The notes under the pieces were generated by a model that worked only from the letters and a program-made list of their open reading frames with translations, was not told the DNA's origin and made no database searches. Shown here piece by piece: positions 1 to 7,509 of a DNA stretch of 64,000 bases (position 1 is the first letter of the stretch; each line of letters begins with the position of its first letter). Made by a program: the position numbers and the translations under genes. Source of the DNA: VRUE01 sp963727465 (GTDB lineage: Bacteria; Actinomycetota; Thermoleophilia; Solirubrobacterales; 70-9); NCBI GenBank assembly GCA_963727465.1, contig CAVSGL010000012.1, forward strand, positions 248,001-312,000, given 5' to 3'.

Positions 1-2
1 TT

Positions 3-452
3 GACGGCGACGGCTTCGCGACCGAGGCGATGAACCAGACGCTCGCGGTGACCGCGCTCGGCGCGATCGAGCCCGGCGCGCGGGTCAACCTGGAGCTGGC
101 GATGAAGGCCTCGGAGCGGCTCGGCGGCCACATCGTCCAGGGCCACGTCGACGGCGTGGGCGAGGTGGCCGCGGTCGAGGAGGACGGCTTCGCCCGGCGC
201 CTGCGGGTCGAGCTGGACCCCGGGTTGCTGCGCTACGCGGTCGAGAAGGGCTCGGTCGCGCTCGACGGCGTCAGCCTGACGATCGCGGATTTGGGCGAGT
301 CTTGGCTCGTCGTTTCCCTGATTCCCGAGACCCTGGAGCGGACCAACCTCGGCGAGGCCGAGCCCGGGCGCAAGATCAACGTCGAGTGTGACGTGATCGC
401 CAAGCACGTCGAGCGGTTGATGTCACCATTCGCTGGAAAGGATCGGATGTGA
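3..452 (+). CDS. ribE: Riboflavin synthase, 5' end cut by window edge
   Basis: Dismutates two 6,7-dimethyl-8-ribityllumazine molecules to riboflavin in the cytoplasm. The frame is open from base 3, so the start lies upstream of the window. About 149 residues are present. They include GGHIVQGHVDG near visible residues 41-51 (end of the first lumazine-binding barrel) and a second barrel with EKGSVALDGVSL and SLIPETLERTNL, ending KHVERL. The stop overlaps the GTG start of ribBA as GTGA, implying translational coupling in a rib operon. The family call is secure. Confidence 0.95.
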   Translation, partial: DGDGFATEAMNQTLAVTALGAIEPGARVNLELAMKASERLGGHIVQGHVDGVGEVAAVEEDGFARRLRVELDPGLLRYAVEKGSVALDGVSLTIADLGESWLVVSLIPETLERTNLGEAEPGRKINVECDVIAKHVERLMSPFAGKDRM

Positions 453-1771
453 GCCAGATGGCGGAGACGCAGAGACAAGAGTCGGAGCAGGCGGCGGGCG
501 AGAGCCCGTTCGCGACGATCGAGGAGGCGATCGAGGAGATCCGCCGCGGCCGCATGGTCGTCGTCTGCGACGGCGAGGACCGCGAGAACGAGGGCGACCT
601 GGTGATGGCGGCGCAGTTCGCCACGCCCGAGGCGGTCAACTTCATGGCCAAGGAGGCGCGCGGCCTGATCTGCCTGGCGCTGACCGCGGAGCGCTGCGAG
701 CGGCTCGGCCTCAACCTGATGGCGGCGAAGAACGAGGCGCCGCTCCAGACCGCGTTCACGGTGACGATCGAGGCCGCCGGCGGGGTCAGCACGGGGATCT
801 CCGCCCACGACCGCGCCCACACGATCCAGGTCGCGATCGACCCGAGCTCGGGACCGCGCGACATCGTCGTCCCCGGGCACATGTTCCCGCTGCGGGCCAA
901 AGACGGCGGCGTGCTCGAGCGCACCGGCCACACCGAGGCGAGCGTCGACCTCGCGCGGCTCGCCGGCCTGACCCCCGCCGGGGTGATCTGCGAGGTGATG
1001 AACGACGACGGCACGATGGCGCGCGTCCCCGACCTGATCCCCTACTGCGAGAAGCACAACCTGAAGATGGTCACGGTCGCCGACCTGATCGCCTACCGGC
1101 GCCGCACCGAGAAACTGGTCGAGCGCGTCGTCGACACCGGCCTGCCGACCGCCTTCGGCGACTTCACCGCGGTCGGCTACCGCTCGCTGGTCGACGACAA
1201 ACACCACGTCGCGATGGTCAAGGGCGACGTCGCGGGCGCCGAGGACGTGCTCGTCCGCGTGCACAGCGAGTGCCTCACCGGCGACGTCTTCCACAGCATG
1301 CGCTGCGACTGCGGCGAGCAGCTCGCGGCGGCGCTGGGGATGATCGAGCGCGAGGGCCAGGGCGTGCTGCTCTACCTCTCCCAGGAGGGGCGCGGGATCG
1401 GCCTGCTCAACAAGCTGCGCGCCTACAAGCTCCAGGAGGAAGGGTCCGACACGGTCGAGGCCAACCTCAAGCTCGGCCTGCCAGCGGACCTGCGCGACTA
1501 CGGGATCGGCGCCCAGATCCTCGGCGACCTCGGCCTGACCAGCATCCGCATCCTCACCAACAACCCGAAAAAGATCGTCGGCCTCGAGGGCTACGGCCTC
1601 TCGGTCAGCGAGCAGGTGCCGATCGAGTCGGCGCCCAACGCCCACAACGAGGACTACCTGCGGGCCAAGCGCGACAAGATGGGCCACACCCTGCACCACC
1701 AGGGCCTCGCCTTCGACGAAGAGATGATCCACGACGAGGAGGAGCGCGACGCCGGGAGCGCCGGTGGCTGA
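449..1771 (+). CDS. ribBA: Bifunctional DHBP synthase / GTP cyclohydrolase II
   Basis: Makes both riboflavin precursors: 3,4-dihydroxy-2-butanone 4-phosphate from ribulose 5-phosphate, and the pyrimidine from GTP. The 440 residues are the usual fused length. The N-terminal half has DRENEGDL near residue 48 and GISAHDRAHT near 120. The C-terminal half has the zinc-site cysteines in SECLTGD and MRCDCGEQL near residues 272-292, and GRGIGLLNK near 315. It starts with GTG inside the ribE stop and overlaps ribH by 8 bases, so the three genes form one tight operon. Confidence 0.96.
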   Translation: MSQMAETQRQESEQAAGESPFATIEEAIEEIRRGRMVVVCDGEDRENEGDLVMAAQFATPEAVNFMAKEARGLICLALTAERCERLGLNLMAAKNEAPLQTAFTVTIEAAGGVSTGISAHDRAHTIQVAIDPSSGPRDIVVPGHMFPLRAKDGGVLERTGHTEASVDLARLAGLTPAGVICEVMNDDGTMARVPDLIPYCEKHNLKMVTVADLIAYRRRTEKLVERVVDTGLPTAFGDFTAVGYRSLVDDKHHVAMVKGDVAGAEDVLVRVHSECLTGDVFHSMRCDCGEQLAAALGMIEREGQGVLLYLSQEGRGIGLLNKLRAYKLQEEGSDTVEANLKLGLPADLRDYGIGAQILGDLGLTSIRILTNNPKKIVGLEGYGLSVSEQVPIESAPNAHNEDYLRAKRDKMGHTLHHQGLAFDEEMIHDEEERDAGSAGG

Positions 1772-2256
1772 GGACGGCACGTTCCTCGAGAGCTTCGACG
1801 GGGCCGAGCGCGCGATCCTCGGCTCGCTCTCCTTCGCCGTCTGCGTCGGCCGCTTCTACGAGGACCTGGCGCAGCGGCTGCTGCGCGGCGCCGGCGAGGG
1901 CTTCGAGCTCGCCGGCGTGCCCGCGACCTCGGTCCGCCACGCCTCGGTCCCGGGCGCCTACGAGCTCCCCTTCGCCGCCAAGCTGCACGCCGAGAGCGGC
2001 GAGTTCGCCGGCGTCGCCTGCCTCGGCGTCGTGATCCGCGGCGAGACCGACCACTACGACTTCGTCTGCGCCGAGGCGGCGCGCGGGATCCAGGACGTGC
2101 AGCTCGCCAGCGGCGTCCCCTGCGCCTTCGGCGTGATCACCTGCGACACGATGGAGCAGGCGCTCGAAGCGCGCCGGCGGCGGCAAGCGCGACCAGGGCC
2201 GCAACGCCGCCCTCACCGTCGCCCGCATGGCCCTGTTGCAGCGACAGCTGGCCTAG
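1764..2256 (+). CDS. ribH: Lumazine synthase, frameshifted near its 3' end
   Basis: Condenses the two RibBA products to 6,7-dimethyl-8-ribityllumazine. The N-terminal 130 residues match the family: VGRFYE, SVPGAYELPFAAK, GVVIRGETDHYDFV and GVITCDTMEQAL. Frame is then lost at 2167-2168. One surplus A turns the expected continuation (RAGGGKRDQGRNAALTVAR, ending RQLA and a TAG at 2254) into a basic read-through. Removing one base restores a normal-length enzyme of about 163 residues. This is either a sequencing indel or a true lesion. The stop overlaps the convergent vapC stop (CTAG at 2253-2256). Confidence 0.9.
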
Positions 2257-2633
2257 AACGCCGGCATCAGAGACACCTGGTAGCGCCGGATTTCACGATC
2301 CGAGCTGACCAGGGTCATTCCGTCGACCTGGGCTTGAGCGATCAGCATGCGATCGAATGGGTCGCCGTGATGGTCGGGCAGGGCGGCGACTGCTCGGGTG
2401 TGGCGCATGGAGATCGGCAACAGCTCGAACCTCTTTTCCTCCAGCCGCACCTCGAGGTCATCTGGAGGCGTCAGATTGCCGAGGGCCTCATTGATCGCCA
2501 TCTCCCATGGGCTGGCCATGCTGACGAAGACCCGGGTCTCGCCTGCCGTTATGGCCCGCCTCGTGGCATCGGCCAGTCGCTCGGGTTTCCTCAGCGCCCA
2601 GATCAGAACCTGGGTGTCGAGCAGGAGCCTCAC
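2253..2633 (-). CDS. vapC: PIN-domain toxin, VapC family
   Basis: Predicted RNA-cleaving toxin of 126 residues. It opens with RLLLDTQVLIWAL (first PIN aspartate at D6). It also has a central acidic SPWEMAI, the DPFDRMLIAQA acid pair and a final SSDREIRRY. The GTG start at 2633 overlaps the antitoxin stop (GTGA), the classic coupled arrangement. Its stop overlaps the convergent ribH stop by two bases. The target RNA cannot be read from sequence. Confidence 0.85.
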   Translation of the reverse strand: MRLLLDTQVLIWALRKPERLADATRRAITAGETRVFVSMASPWEMAINEALGNLTPPDDLEVRLEEKRFELLPISMRHTRAVAALPDHHGDPFDRMLIAQAQVDGMTLVSSDREIRRYQVSLMPAF

Positions 2634-2923
2634 CGCTCGTCTCGCCTCCTGTTTTCCCCGGGGAAGATCTCGCTTTCCTCGAAGAGCTGCTCGATTTCCC
2701 TGTCCATCCGCTCCCATTCCTCGTCCGATGGCATCTTCATGCCCTCCCAACCCCCGAGCTCGCGCTTGCCCGGCTTCGCCTGAGCGACCGGCACCAGCTT
2801 CGCCGCCGGCTTGCCCGCACGGCTGATCACGATCTGCTCGCCTCCTTCGACGCGCTCGACCAGCCTCGACAGGTGGGTCTTGGCCTCGTGCATGTTCACC
2901 TGCTCCAAGTCCTCGGCGCTCAT
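2630..2923 (-). CDS. Phd/YefM-type antitoxin of the vapC module
   Basis: Ninety-seven residues with the Phd/YefM DNA-binding start, VNMHEAKTHLSRLVERV, followed by GEQIVISRAGKPAAKLVP. A charged tail (residues 55-97) should wrap the PIN toxin. Translation could begin at the first ATG (2923) or at the internal ATG of MHEAKTHL (residue 11). The module lies between the rib operon and rpmB and is probably an acquired addiction unit. It should repress its own promoter, by family behaviour. Confidence 0.82.
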   Translation of the reverse strand: MSAEDLEQVNMHEAKTHLSRLVERVEGGEQIVISRAGKPAAKLVPVAQAKPGKRELGGWEGMKMPSDEEWERMDREIEQLFEESEIFPGENRRRDER

Positions 2924-3021
2924 TTCTCTCCCCCCTCGCGATCGGGCGGTTGGCGGAATTTGCGGACCCTGTTGCTTAGTCCGATTAGCTAACTAGCGAT
3001 CACGGTAGCATGCAGCGCCCG

Positions 3022-3213
3022 ATGGCCAAGGTATGCCACAGCTGCGGCAAGGGACCGGCGTTCGGCCAGTCCCGCAGCCACTCGATGGTCGCGACCAAGC
3101 GGCGCTTCGAGCCGAACCTCCAGAAGGTGCGGATCCAGGAGAACGGCCGCAAGCTGCGCACCTACGTCTGCACCAGGTGCTTGAAGGCGAATAAGGTCGT
3201 CAAGGCCGCGTAG
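3022..3213 (+). CDS. rpmB: 50S ribosomal protein L28
   Basis: Sixty-three residues, the usual length. It begins AKVCHSCGKGPAFG, has the family core TKRRFEPNLQKVR and ends VCTRCLKANKVVKA. The four cysteines (two CxxC pairs) mark a zinc-binding C+ form. The start is set at ATG 3022, where the family begins; an in-frame ATG at 3010 would add four residues. The gene stands alone, followed by a pair of large palindromic structures. Confidence 0.95.
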   Translation: MAKVCHSCGKGPAFGQSRSHSMVATKRRFEPNLQKVRIQENGRKLRTYVCTRCLKANKVVKAA

Positions 3214-3229
3214 TCGCTCGAACTCGCAG

Positions 3230-3375
3230 GAGGAGGGGCCGGTCCTTCTCCAGCTGAATTGAGGCGCACGCCCTGCGGGCTTTGCGCCAATGGCGAGCGC
3301 GGCTTCGCCGCGCGATCCTCAGATTGCATATCGCCGCTTCGCGACATTCACCTGGAGAAGGACCGGCCCCTCCTC
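3230..3375. repeat. Branched palindromic element 1 (24-bp arms, 98-nt core)
   Basis: Bases 3230-3253 and 3352-3375 are perfect reverse complements (24 bp). The enclosed 98 nt fold into three further hairpins: GGCGCA...TGCGCC with an inner GCCC-TGC-GGGC (about 3263-3288), GCGCGGC-TTC-GCCGCGC (about 3297-3313), and TCGC...GCGA (about 3331-3344). The result is a cloverleaf as DNA or RNA. The reverse complement of its core aligns along its full length with the core of element 2. It lies after rpmB and could end transcription. It has no coding content. Confidence 0.85.
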
Positions 3376-3475
3376 ACGGGCGCCCGAGACGACTACGGAA
3401 GCTTTCCCAGCTTCAAAAGCAACGACCGGCGAGCGCGTTCAGGGTTCTGAAGCTAAGGAGAGGGTGAGATGTGGG

Positions 3476-3623
3476 GAGTGGGTGGCGGGGTCCCTCTCCG
3501 GGAATGTCGCGAAGCGGCGACATGCAATCTGTCATCTGCGCGGCGAAGCCGCGCACAAACACAGTCGCGAAGCCCGAAGGGCGCGCGACCTCAATTCACG
3601 GAGAGGGACCCCGCCACCCACTC
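3476..3623. repeat. Branched palindromic element 2 (25-bp arms, 98-nt core)
   Basis: Bases 3476-3500 and 3599-3623 are a perfect 25-bp inverted repeat around a 98-nt core. The core hairpins are GTCGC...GCGAC, GCGCGGC-GAA-GCCGCGC and TCGCG..GCCC-GAA-GGGC..CGCGA. The core is homologous to that of element 1 in inverted orientation (shared runs include ATGCAATCTG and CCTCAATTCA). The outer arms differ from element 1 but keep a GGGGTCCCTCTCC-like heart. The right arm overlaps the stop of the MMPL gene, so it may also serve as that gene's terminator. Confidence 0.85.
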
Positions 3624-5808
3624 AGGCGCTTTCGACCACGGGATGCTCGCCGGTCGGGGCGGGGTCGCCCTCGGCGGGCTCGACGTGGAGGCGGGGGAGG
3701 ATGCGGTCGAGCCAGCCGGGCAGCCACCAGGCGCGCTTGCCGAAGAGCTGCATCAGCGACGGGACGAGCACGGTGCGGATGATCACGGCATCGATGAAGA
3801 CGGCGGCCGAGAGGCCGAGGCCGAAGAGTTTGATGATCCGGTCTTCGCCGATCATGAACGAGGCGAAGACGGTGATCATGATCGCGGCGGCCGCGGTGAT
3901 CACGCGCCCGGTCAGGGCGAGGCCGCGGGTCACGGCGACGGTCGCGTCGCGCCGGTGCTCCCACTCCTCGTGGATGCGCGACATCAGGAACACCTCGTAG
4001 TCCATCGAGAGGCCGAAGATGATCGCGAAGAGGAAGATCGGGAAGAAGGAGACGATCGGGCCGGTGCTGTCGACGCCGATCAGGCTCGCGCCCCAGCCCC
4101 ACTGGAAGACGGCGACGATCAGGCCGAAGGCGGCGCCGATGCTGAGCAGGTTCATGCAGACCGCCTTCACCGGCACCAGCACGGAGCGGAAGACGGCCAT
4201 CAGCAGGAGTGCTGACAGCAGGACGACGACGCCGATGAAGAGCGGCAGCTTTTCGTCGATCGCCGTGCCGAAGTCCTCGAAGATCGCGGTGATGCCGCCG
4301 ACGTGGACCCGGGCGCCGGTCCGCGCCTCGATCGGCGGCAGCACCTCGCCGCGGATGCGGTCGAGCAGTTCGGTCGTCGCCTCGCTCTGCGGTGAGGTGG
4401 TCGGATAGACCTGAAACACGCCGGTGTTTTCGGCCGGGTTGAGCATCACCGGCGTCGTCGCGGCTACGTTTGCTTCGTTCTCGAGCGCCCTGCGAGCCTC
4501 GGTCAGCGCCGCGTCTTCGCCCTTGCCGGGCAGCGCCGCGACGATCGAGAAGGGGCCGTTGAAGCCGGGGCCGAAGCCTTCGGCCAGCAGGTCGTAGGCC
4601 CTGCGCGTGGTCGAGCCCGCCGGGTCGGAGCCGGCGTCGTCGGAGCCGAGCCGCAGCGAGAGCACCGGGATGCAGAGAACGATCAGGAGGCCGCCGGAGA
4701 GCAGCGCCGAGAGCACCGGCCGGCGCTGGATCTCGCGGCTCCAGCGGAACCAGCGCGTGTCTTCGGCGGTTGAGAGATGACGTTCGCCAAGCCCTGGGAT
4801 GCGCAGCCGGTCGACCCAGCGCCCGGCCAGCGACAGCAGCACCGGCAGCAGGGTCAGCGCCGCGATCATCGTCATCAGCACCGCCAGCGCCGCCGCCATC
4901 GCCACGCCGTAGAGGAAGCTGAGGCCGAGCAGCATCATCCCCAGCAGGGCGATGATCACGGTCACGCCGGCGAAGAGGACGGCGCGTCCTGCCGTATCGA
5001 CCGCGGCGATCGCCGCCTCGCGCGGCTCCAGCCCCTCGTCGAGGCCGTTGCGGAAGCGGGTGAGGATGAACAGCGCGTAGTCGATGCCGACGCCGAGTCC
5101 GATCATCGCCGCGAGCTGGGGGGCGAAGTCCGCCGTGTCGAAGACGTGGGTGCCGAGCGTGACCAGGCTGAGGCCGACGCCGAGCGCGAACAGCGCGGTG
5201 AGGATCGGCAGCCCCATCGCGACGACCGTGCCGAAGGTGAGCAGGAGGACGATCACCGCCGCGCTGAGGCCGACGAGGAAGGTGATGTCGCCGCCTTCTT
5301 CTTCGTTGCGCGCTTCCTCGACCGGCTGGCCGCCGATCTCGACCTGAAGCCCGTCTCCGGAGGCACCTCGCGCGAGATCCATGACGCGCTTGACTTCGGC
5401 CTTGTCGAGCTTGTCGGCGATCTGGTCGAACTGGACGGTCGCGTAGGCGATTCGCCCGTCCTCGCTGACCGCTGCCGCGCCGTCGCCGGCGTAGGGGCTG
5501 GCGACTTCGCTGACGTGGGGCTGCTTGGCGATCTCGGCGAAGACGCTCTCCATCCTGCGCTCCGTCGCCGGCGCCTCGACACCGCCCTGCGCCCGGTAGA
5601 CGATCGTCGCCGTGTCGCCGGACTGGGCGGGGAACCTCGTTTCGAGCAGGTCGAACGCTTCCTGGGAGTCCGATGCCGGCAGCTTGAAGTTTTCGCTGAA
5701 CGAGGAGCCAACCGAGCCGGCCAGCATCCCGACTCCGACCAGGGCGACGATCCAGGCGAGAATCACCGTCTTGCGGTGTCCGGTCAGCCAGGTCGCGTAG
5801 CGGCGCAC
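3622..5808 (-). CDS. MMPL-family membrane transporter
   Basis: RND-superfamily transporter of 728 residues, related to mycobacterial lipid exporters; the substrate is not predictable. It begins VRRYATWLTGHRKTVILAW (first membrane helix). It has two symmetric halves, each with a large extracytoplasmic loop and a helix bundle. The proton-relay motifs are visible: GVGIDYALFILTRF in the first half and GLSMDYEVFLMSR in the second. A GTG at 5808 is the only plausible start. The open frame continues upstream, but there it is merely antisense to the next gene. It is divergent from that gene with a 69-bp gap. Confidence 0.88.
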   Translation of the reverse strand: MRRYATWLTGHRKTVILAWIVALVGVGMLAGSVGSSFSENFKLPASDSQEAFDLLETRFPAQSGDTATIVYRAQGGVEAPATERRMESVFAEIAKQPHVSEVASPYAGDGAAAVSEDGRIAYATVQFDQIADKLDKAEVKRVMDLARGASGDGLQVEIGGQPVEEARNEEEGGDITFLVGLSAAVIVLLLTFGTVVAMGLPILTALFALGVGLSLVTLGTHVFDTADFAPQLAAMIGLGVGIDYALFILTRFRNGLDEGLEPREAAIAAVDTAGRAVLFAGVTVIIALLGMMLLGLSFLYGVAMAAALAVLMTMIAALTLLPVLLSLAGRWVDRLRIPGLGERHLSTAEDTRWFRWSREIQRRPVLSALLSGGLLIVLCIPVLSLRLGSDDAGSDPAGSTTRRAYDLLAEGFGPGFNGPFSIVAALPGKGEDAALTEARRALENEANVAATTPVMLNPAENTGVFQVYPTTSPQSEATTELLDRIRGEVLPPIEARTGARVHVGGITAIFEDFGTAIDEKLPLFIGVVVLLSALLLMAVFRSVLVPVKAVCMNLLSIGAAFGLIVAVFQWGWGASLIGVDSTGPIVSFFPIFLFAIIFGLSMDYEVFLMSRIHEEWEHRRDATVAVTRGLALTGRVITAAAAIMITVFASFMIGEDRIIKLFGLGLSAAVFIDAVIIRTVLVPSLMQLFGKRAWWLPGWLDRILPRLHVEPAEGDPAPTGEHPVVESA

Positions 5809-5877
5809 GGCGGCGCACCGTACCGAACGTAGGTTCCCTCTGCCTCGCGTCCGCGCGCGGCAGCTAGATTCCAGCCG

Positions 5878-7509
5878 ATGCCCGACCCCTCGATCGCGCG
5901 CTTCAAGCGCGTAATCACCTCCGCCTACACCCACCTGGACGAGCGCCGCCAGGAGGTCAACGACCTCAACGTCTTCCCGGTCGCCGACGGCGACACCGGC
6001 GACAACATGGCGATGACGATGCGCGCGGTGATGGGGGAGCTCGACCGCCTCGACGGGCAGGATGTCGACGAGGTCGGCCGCACCGAGCTCGTGCAGGCGC
6101 TGGCGCGGGCGGCGCTGATGGGCGCCCGCGGCAACTCCGGGGTGATCCTCAGCCAGATCGTCCGCGGCGCCGCCGAGGAGCTCGCCAGCCGCCCGGGCGA
6201 GCTGGTCGACCCGGTGCTCGTCGCCTCCGCCTTCGCCAGCGCCGCCGACGCCGCTTACGAATCGGTGCGCGACCCCGCCGAGGGGACGATGCTGACCGTC
6301 TTTCGCGAGATGGCCCACTCGATCGCCCGCCAGCTCGCCCACCTGGAGGCCGAGAAGCAGCGGCTCGACAAAGGCGTCAGCGAGCAGCAGCAGGACGCCG
6401 TTCTCGCCGAGGTGCTCGAGCAGGCGATCGCCGACGGCCAGCGCGCCGTCGAGCGCACGCCGGAGCAGCTCGAGGTGCTGCGCGAGTCGGGTGTGGTCGA
6501 TGCGGGGGGGTACGGCCTGGTGCTGATCCTCGCCGGCGTCGTCGCCGGGCTGCGCGGCGACGACGCCGCGGTGCCCGAGGTCTCCCACCACGAGGCGCCG
6601 CCGCTCAGCCAGCCGCACCACGAGGACAGCCGCTACCGCTACTGCACGAACTTCATCGTCGCCGGCAGCGACCTCGACGCGCGCGACTTCCTGGCCAGCC
6701 TCGAGCGGCTGGGCGACTCGGTGCTCGTCGTCGGCGACGAGGCGACGCTCAAGGTTCACGTCCACACCGACGAGCCGGAAAGCGCCGTCGCCCTGTTCGA
6801 GCACGCCGGCGCCGTGACCAACCTCGACGTCGCCGACATGCGCGAGCAGATCGCCGAGCGGCGGGCGCGGCTCGAGAGTGGCCGGACGGGGGCGCTCGCG
6901 GTCGCCGCGGGCGAGGGGCTGGAGCGGCTCTTCGCCGAGCTCGGCGCCCACGTCGTGCCCGGCGGCGAGACGCTCAACCCGTCCACCTACGAGCTGCTCG
7001 CCGGGATCCACGAGGTGCCGGCCGAGGAAGTGCTCGTCCTGCCCAGCAGCTCGAACGTGATCATGGCCGCGGAGCGGGCCTGCGAGCTCTCCGAGAAGCC
7101 GGCCCGGGTGGTCGCGGCGACATCGCAGCAGGCCGGCCTGCTCGCCCTGGTCGAGCTCGACTCCTCGGCTTCGGCGGAGGAGAACGCCGAGCGGCTCGAG
7201 GCGGCGCTGGGGGGGATCGTCACCGGTGGGGTGGCGCCGGCGGGGCGCGACGACGCGCAGGGCCGCTTCCGCAAGGGCGACGCGGTCGGCTTCGTCGCCG
7301 GCGAGATCGTCGCCTGGGGCGGCGCCGGCTCGACGCTGGCGACGACTCTGGAGCGGCTCGCCGCGGCGGCGGAGATCGTCACCGTCCTCGGCGGCAAGGA
7401 GGCCCCGATCCCACTCGACGAGATCGATGCCCACGTCCCCGACGGAGTCGAGATCGAGACCCACGAAGGGGGCCAGCCGAGCTGGTGGTGGCTGCTAGCG
7501 GCCCAGTAG
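5878..7509 (+). CDS. FakA-like fatty acid kinase subunit (DAK/DhaL domain)
   Basis: 543 residues, the full length of the YloV/FakA family. The N-terminal DhaL ATP-binding domain shows NVFPVADGDTGDNM near residue 32 and GARGNSGVILSQI near 82. The middle and C-terminal domains carry RYCTNFIV and KVHVHTDEPESA (near 297), then the DAK-related end GGKEAP. With a FakB partner (not in the window) the family phosphorylates fatty acids for membrane lipid synthesis. It overlaps the recG frame by about 24 bases; this DAK-recG adjacency is common in bacteria. Confidence 0.88.
   Translation: MPDPSIARFKRVITSAYTHLDERRQEVNDLNVFPVADGDTGDNMAMTMRAVMGELDRLDGQDVDEVGRTELVQALARAALMGARGNSGVILSQIVRGAAEELASRPGELVDPVLVASAFASAADAAYESVRDPAEGTMLTVFREMAHSIARQLAHLEAEKQRLDKGVSEQQQDAVLAEVLEQAIADGQRAVERTPEQLEVLRESGVVDAGGYGLVLILAGVVAGLRGDDAAVPEVSHHEAPPLSQPHHEDSRYRYCTNFIVAGSDLDARDFLASLERLGDSVLVVGDEATLKVHVHTDEPESAVALFEHAGAVTNLDVADMREQIAERRARLESGRTGALAVAAGEGLERLFAELGAHVVPGGETLNPSTYELLAGIHEVPAEEVLVLPSSSNVIMAAERACELSEKPARVVAATSQQAGLLALVELDSSASAEENAERLEAALGGIVTGGVAPAGRDDAQGRFRKGDAVGFVAGEIVAWGGAGSTLATTLERLAAAAEIVTVLGGKEAPIPLDEIDAHVPDGVEIETHEGGQPSWWWLLAAQ

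Noticed and set aside
233..1780. 515-codon minus-strand open frame over the rib operon
   Set aside because: It is the antisense shadow of ribBA in GC-rich DNA. Its translation is Ala/Arg/Asp/Leu-rich without domains, while the + frame is an unmistakable enzyme.
5809..7464. Upstream extension of the MMPL frame on the minus strand
   Set aside because: The open frame continues without a stop, but it is antisense to the FakA-like gene and lacks MMPL homology. The first membrane helix begins right after GTG 5808.
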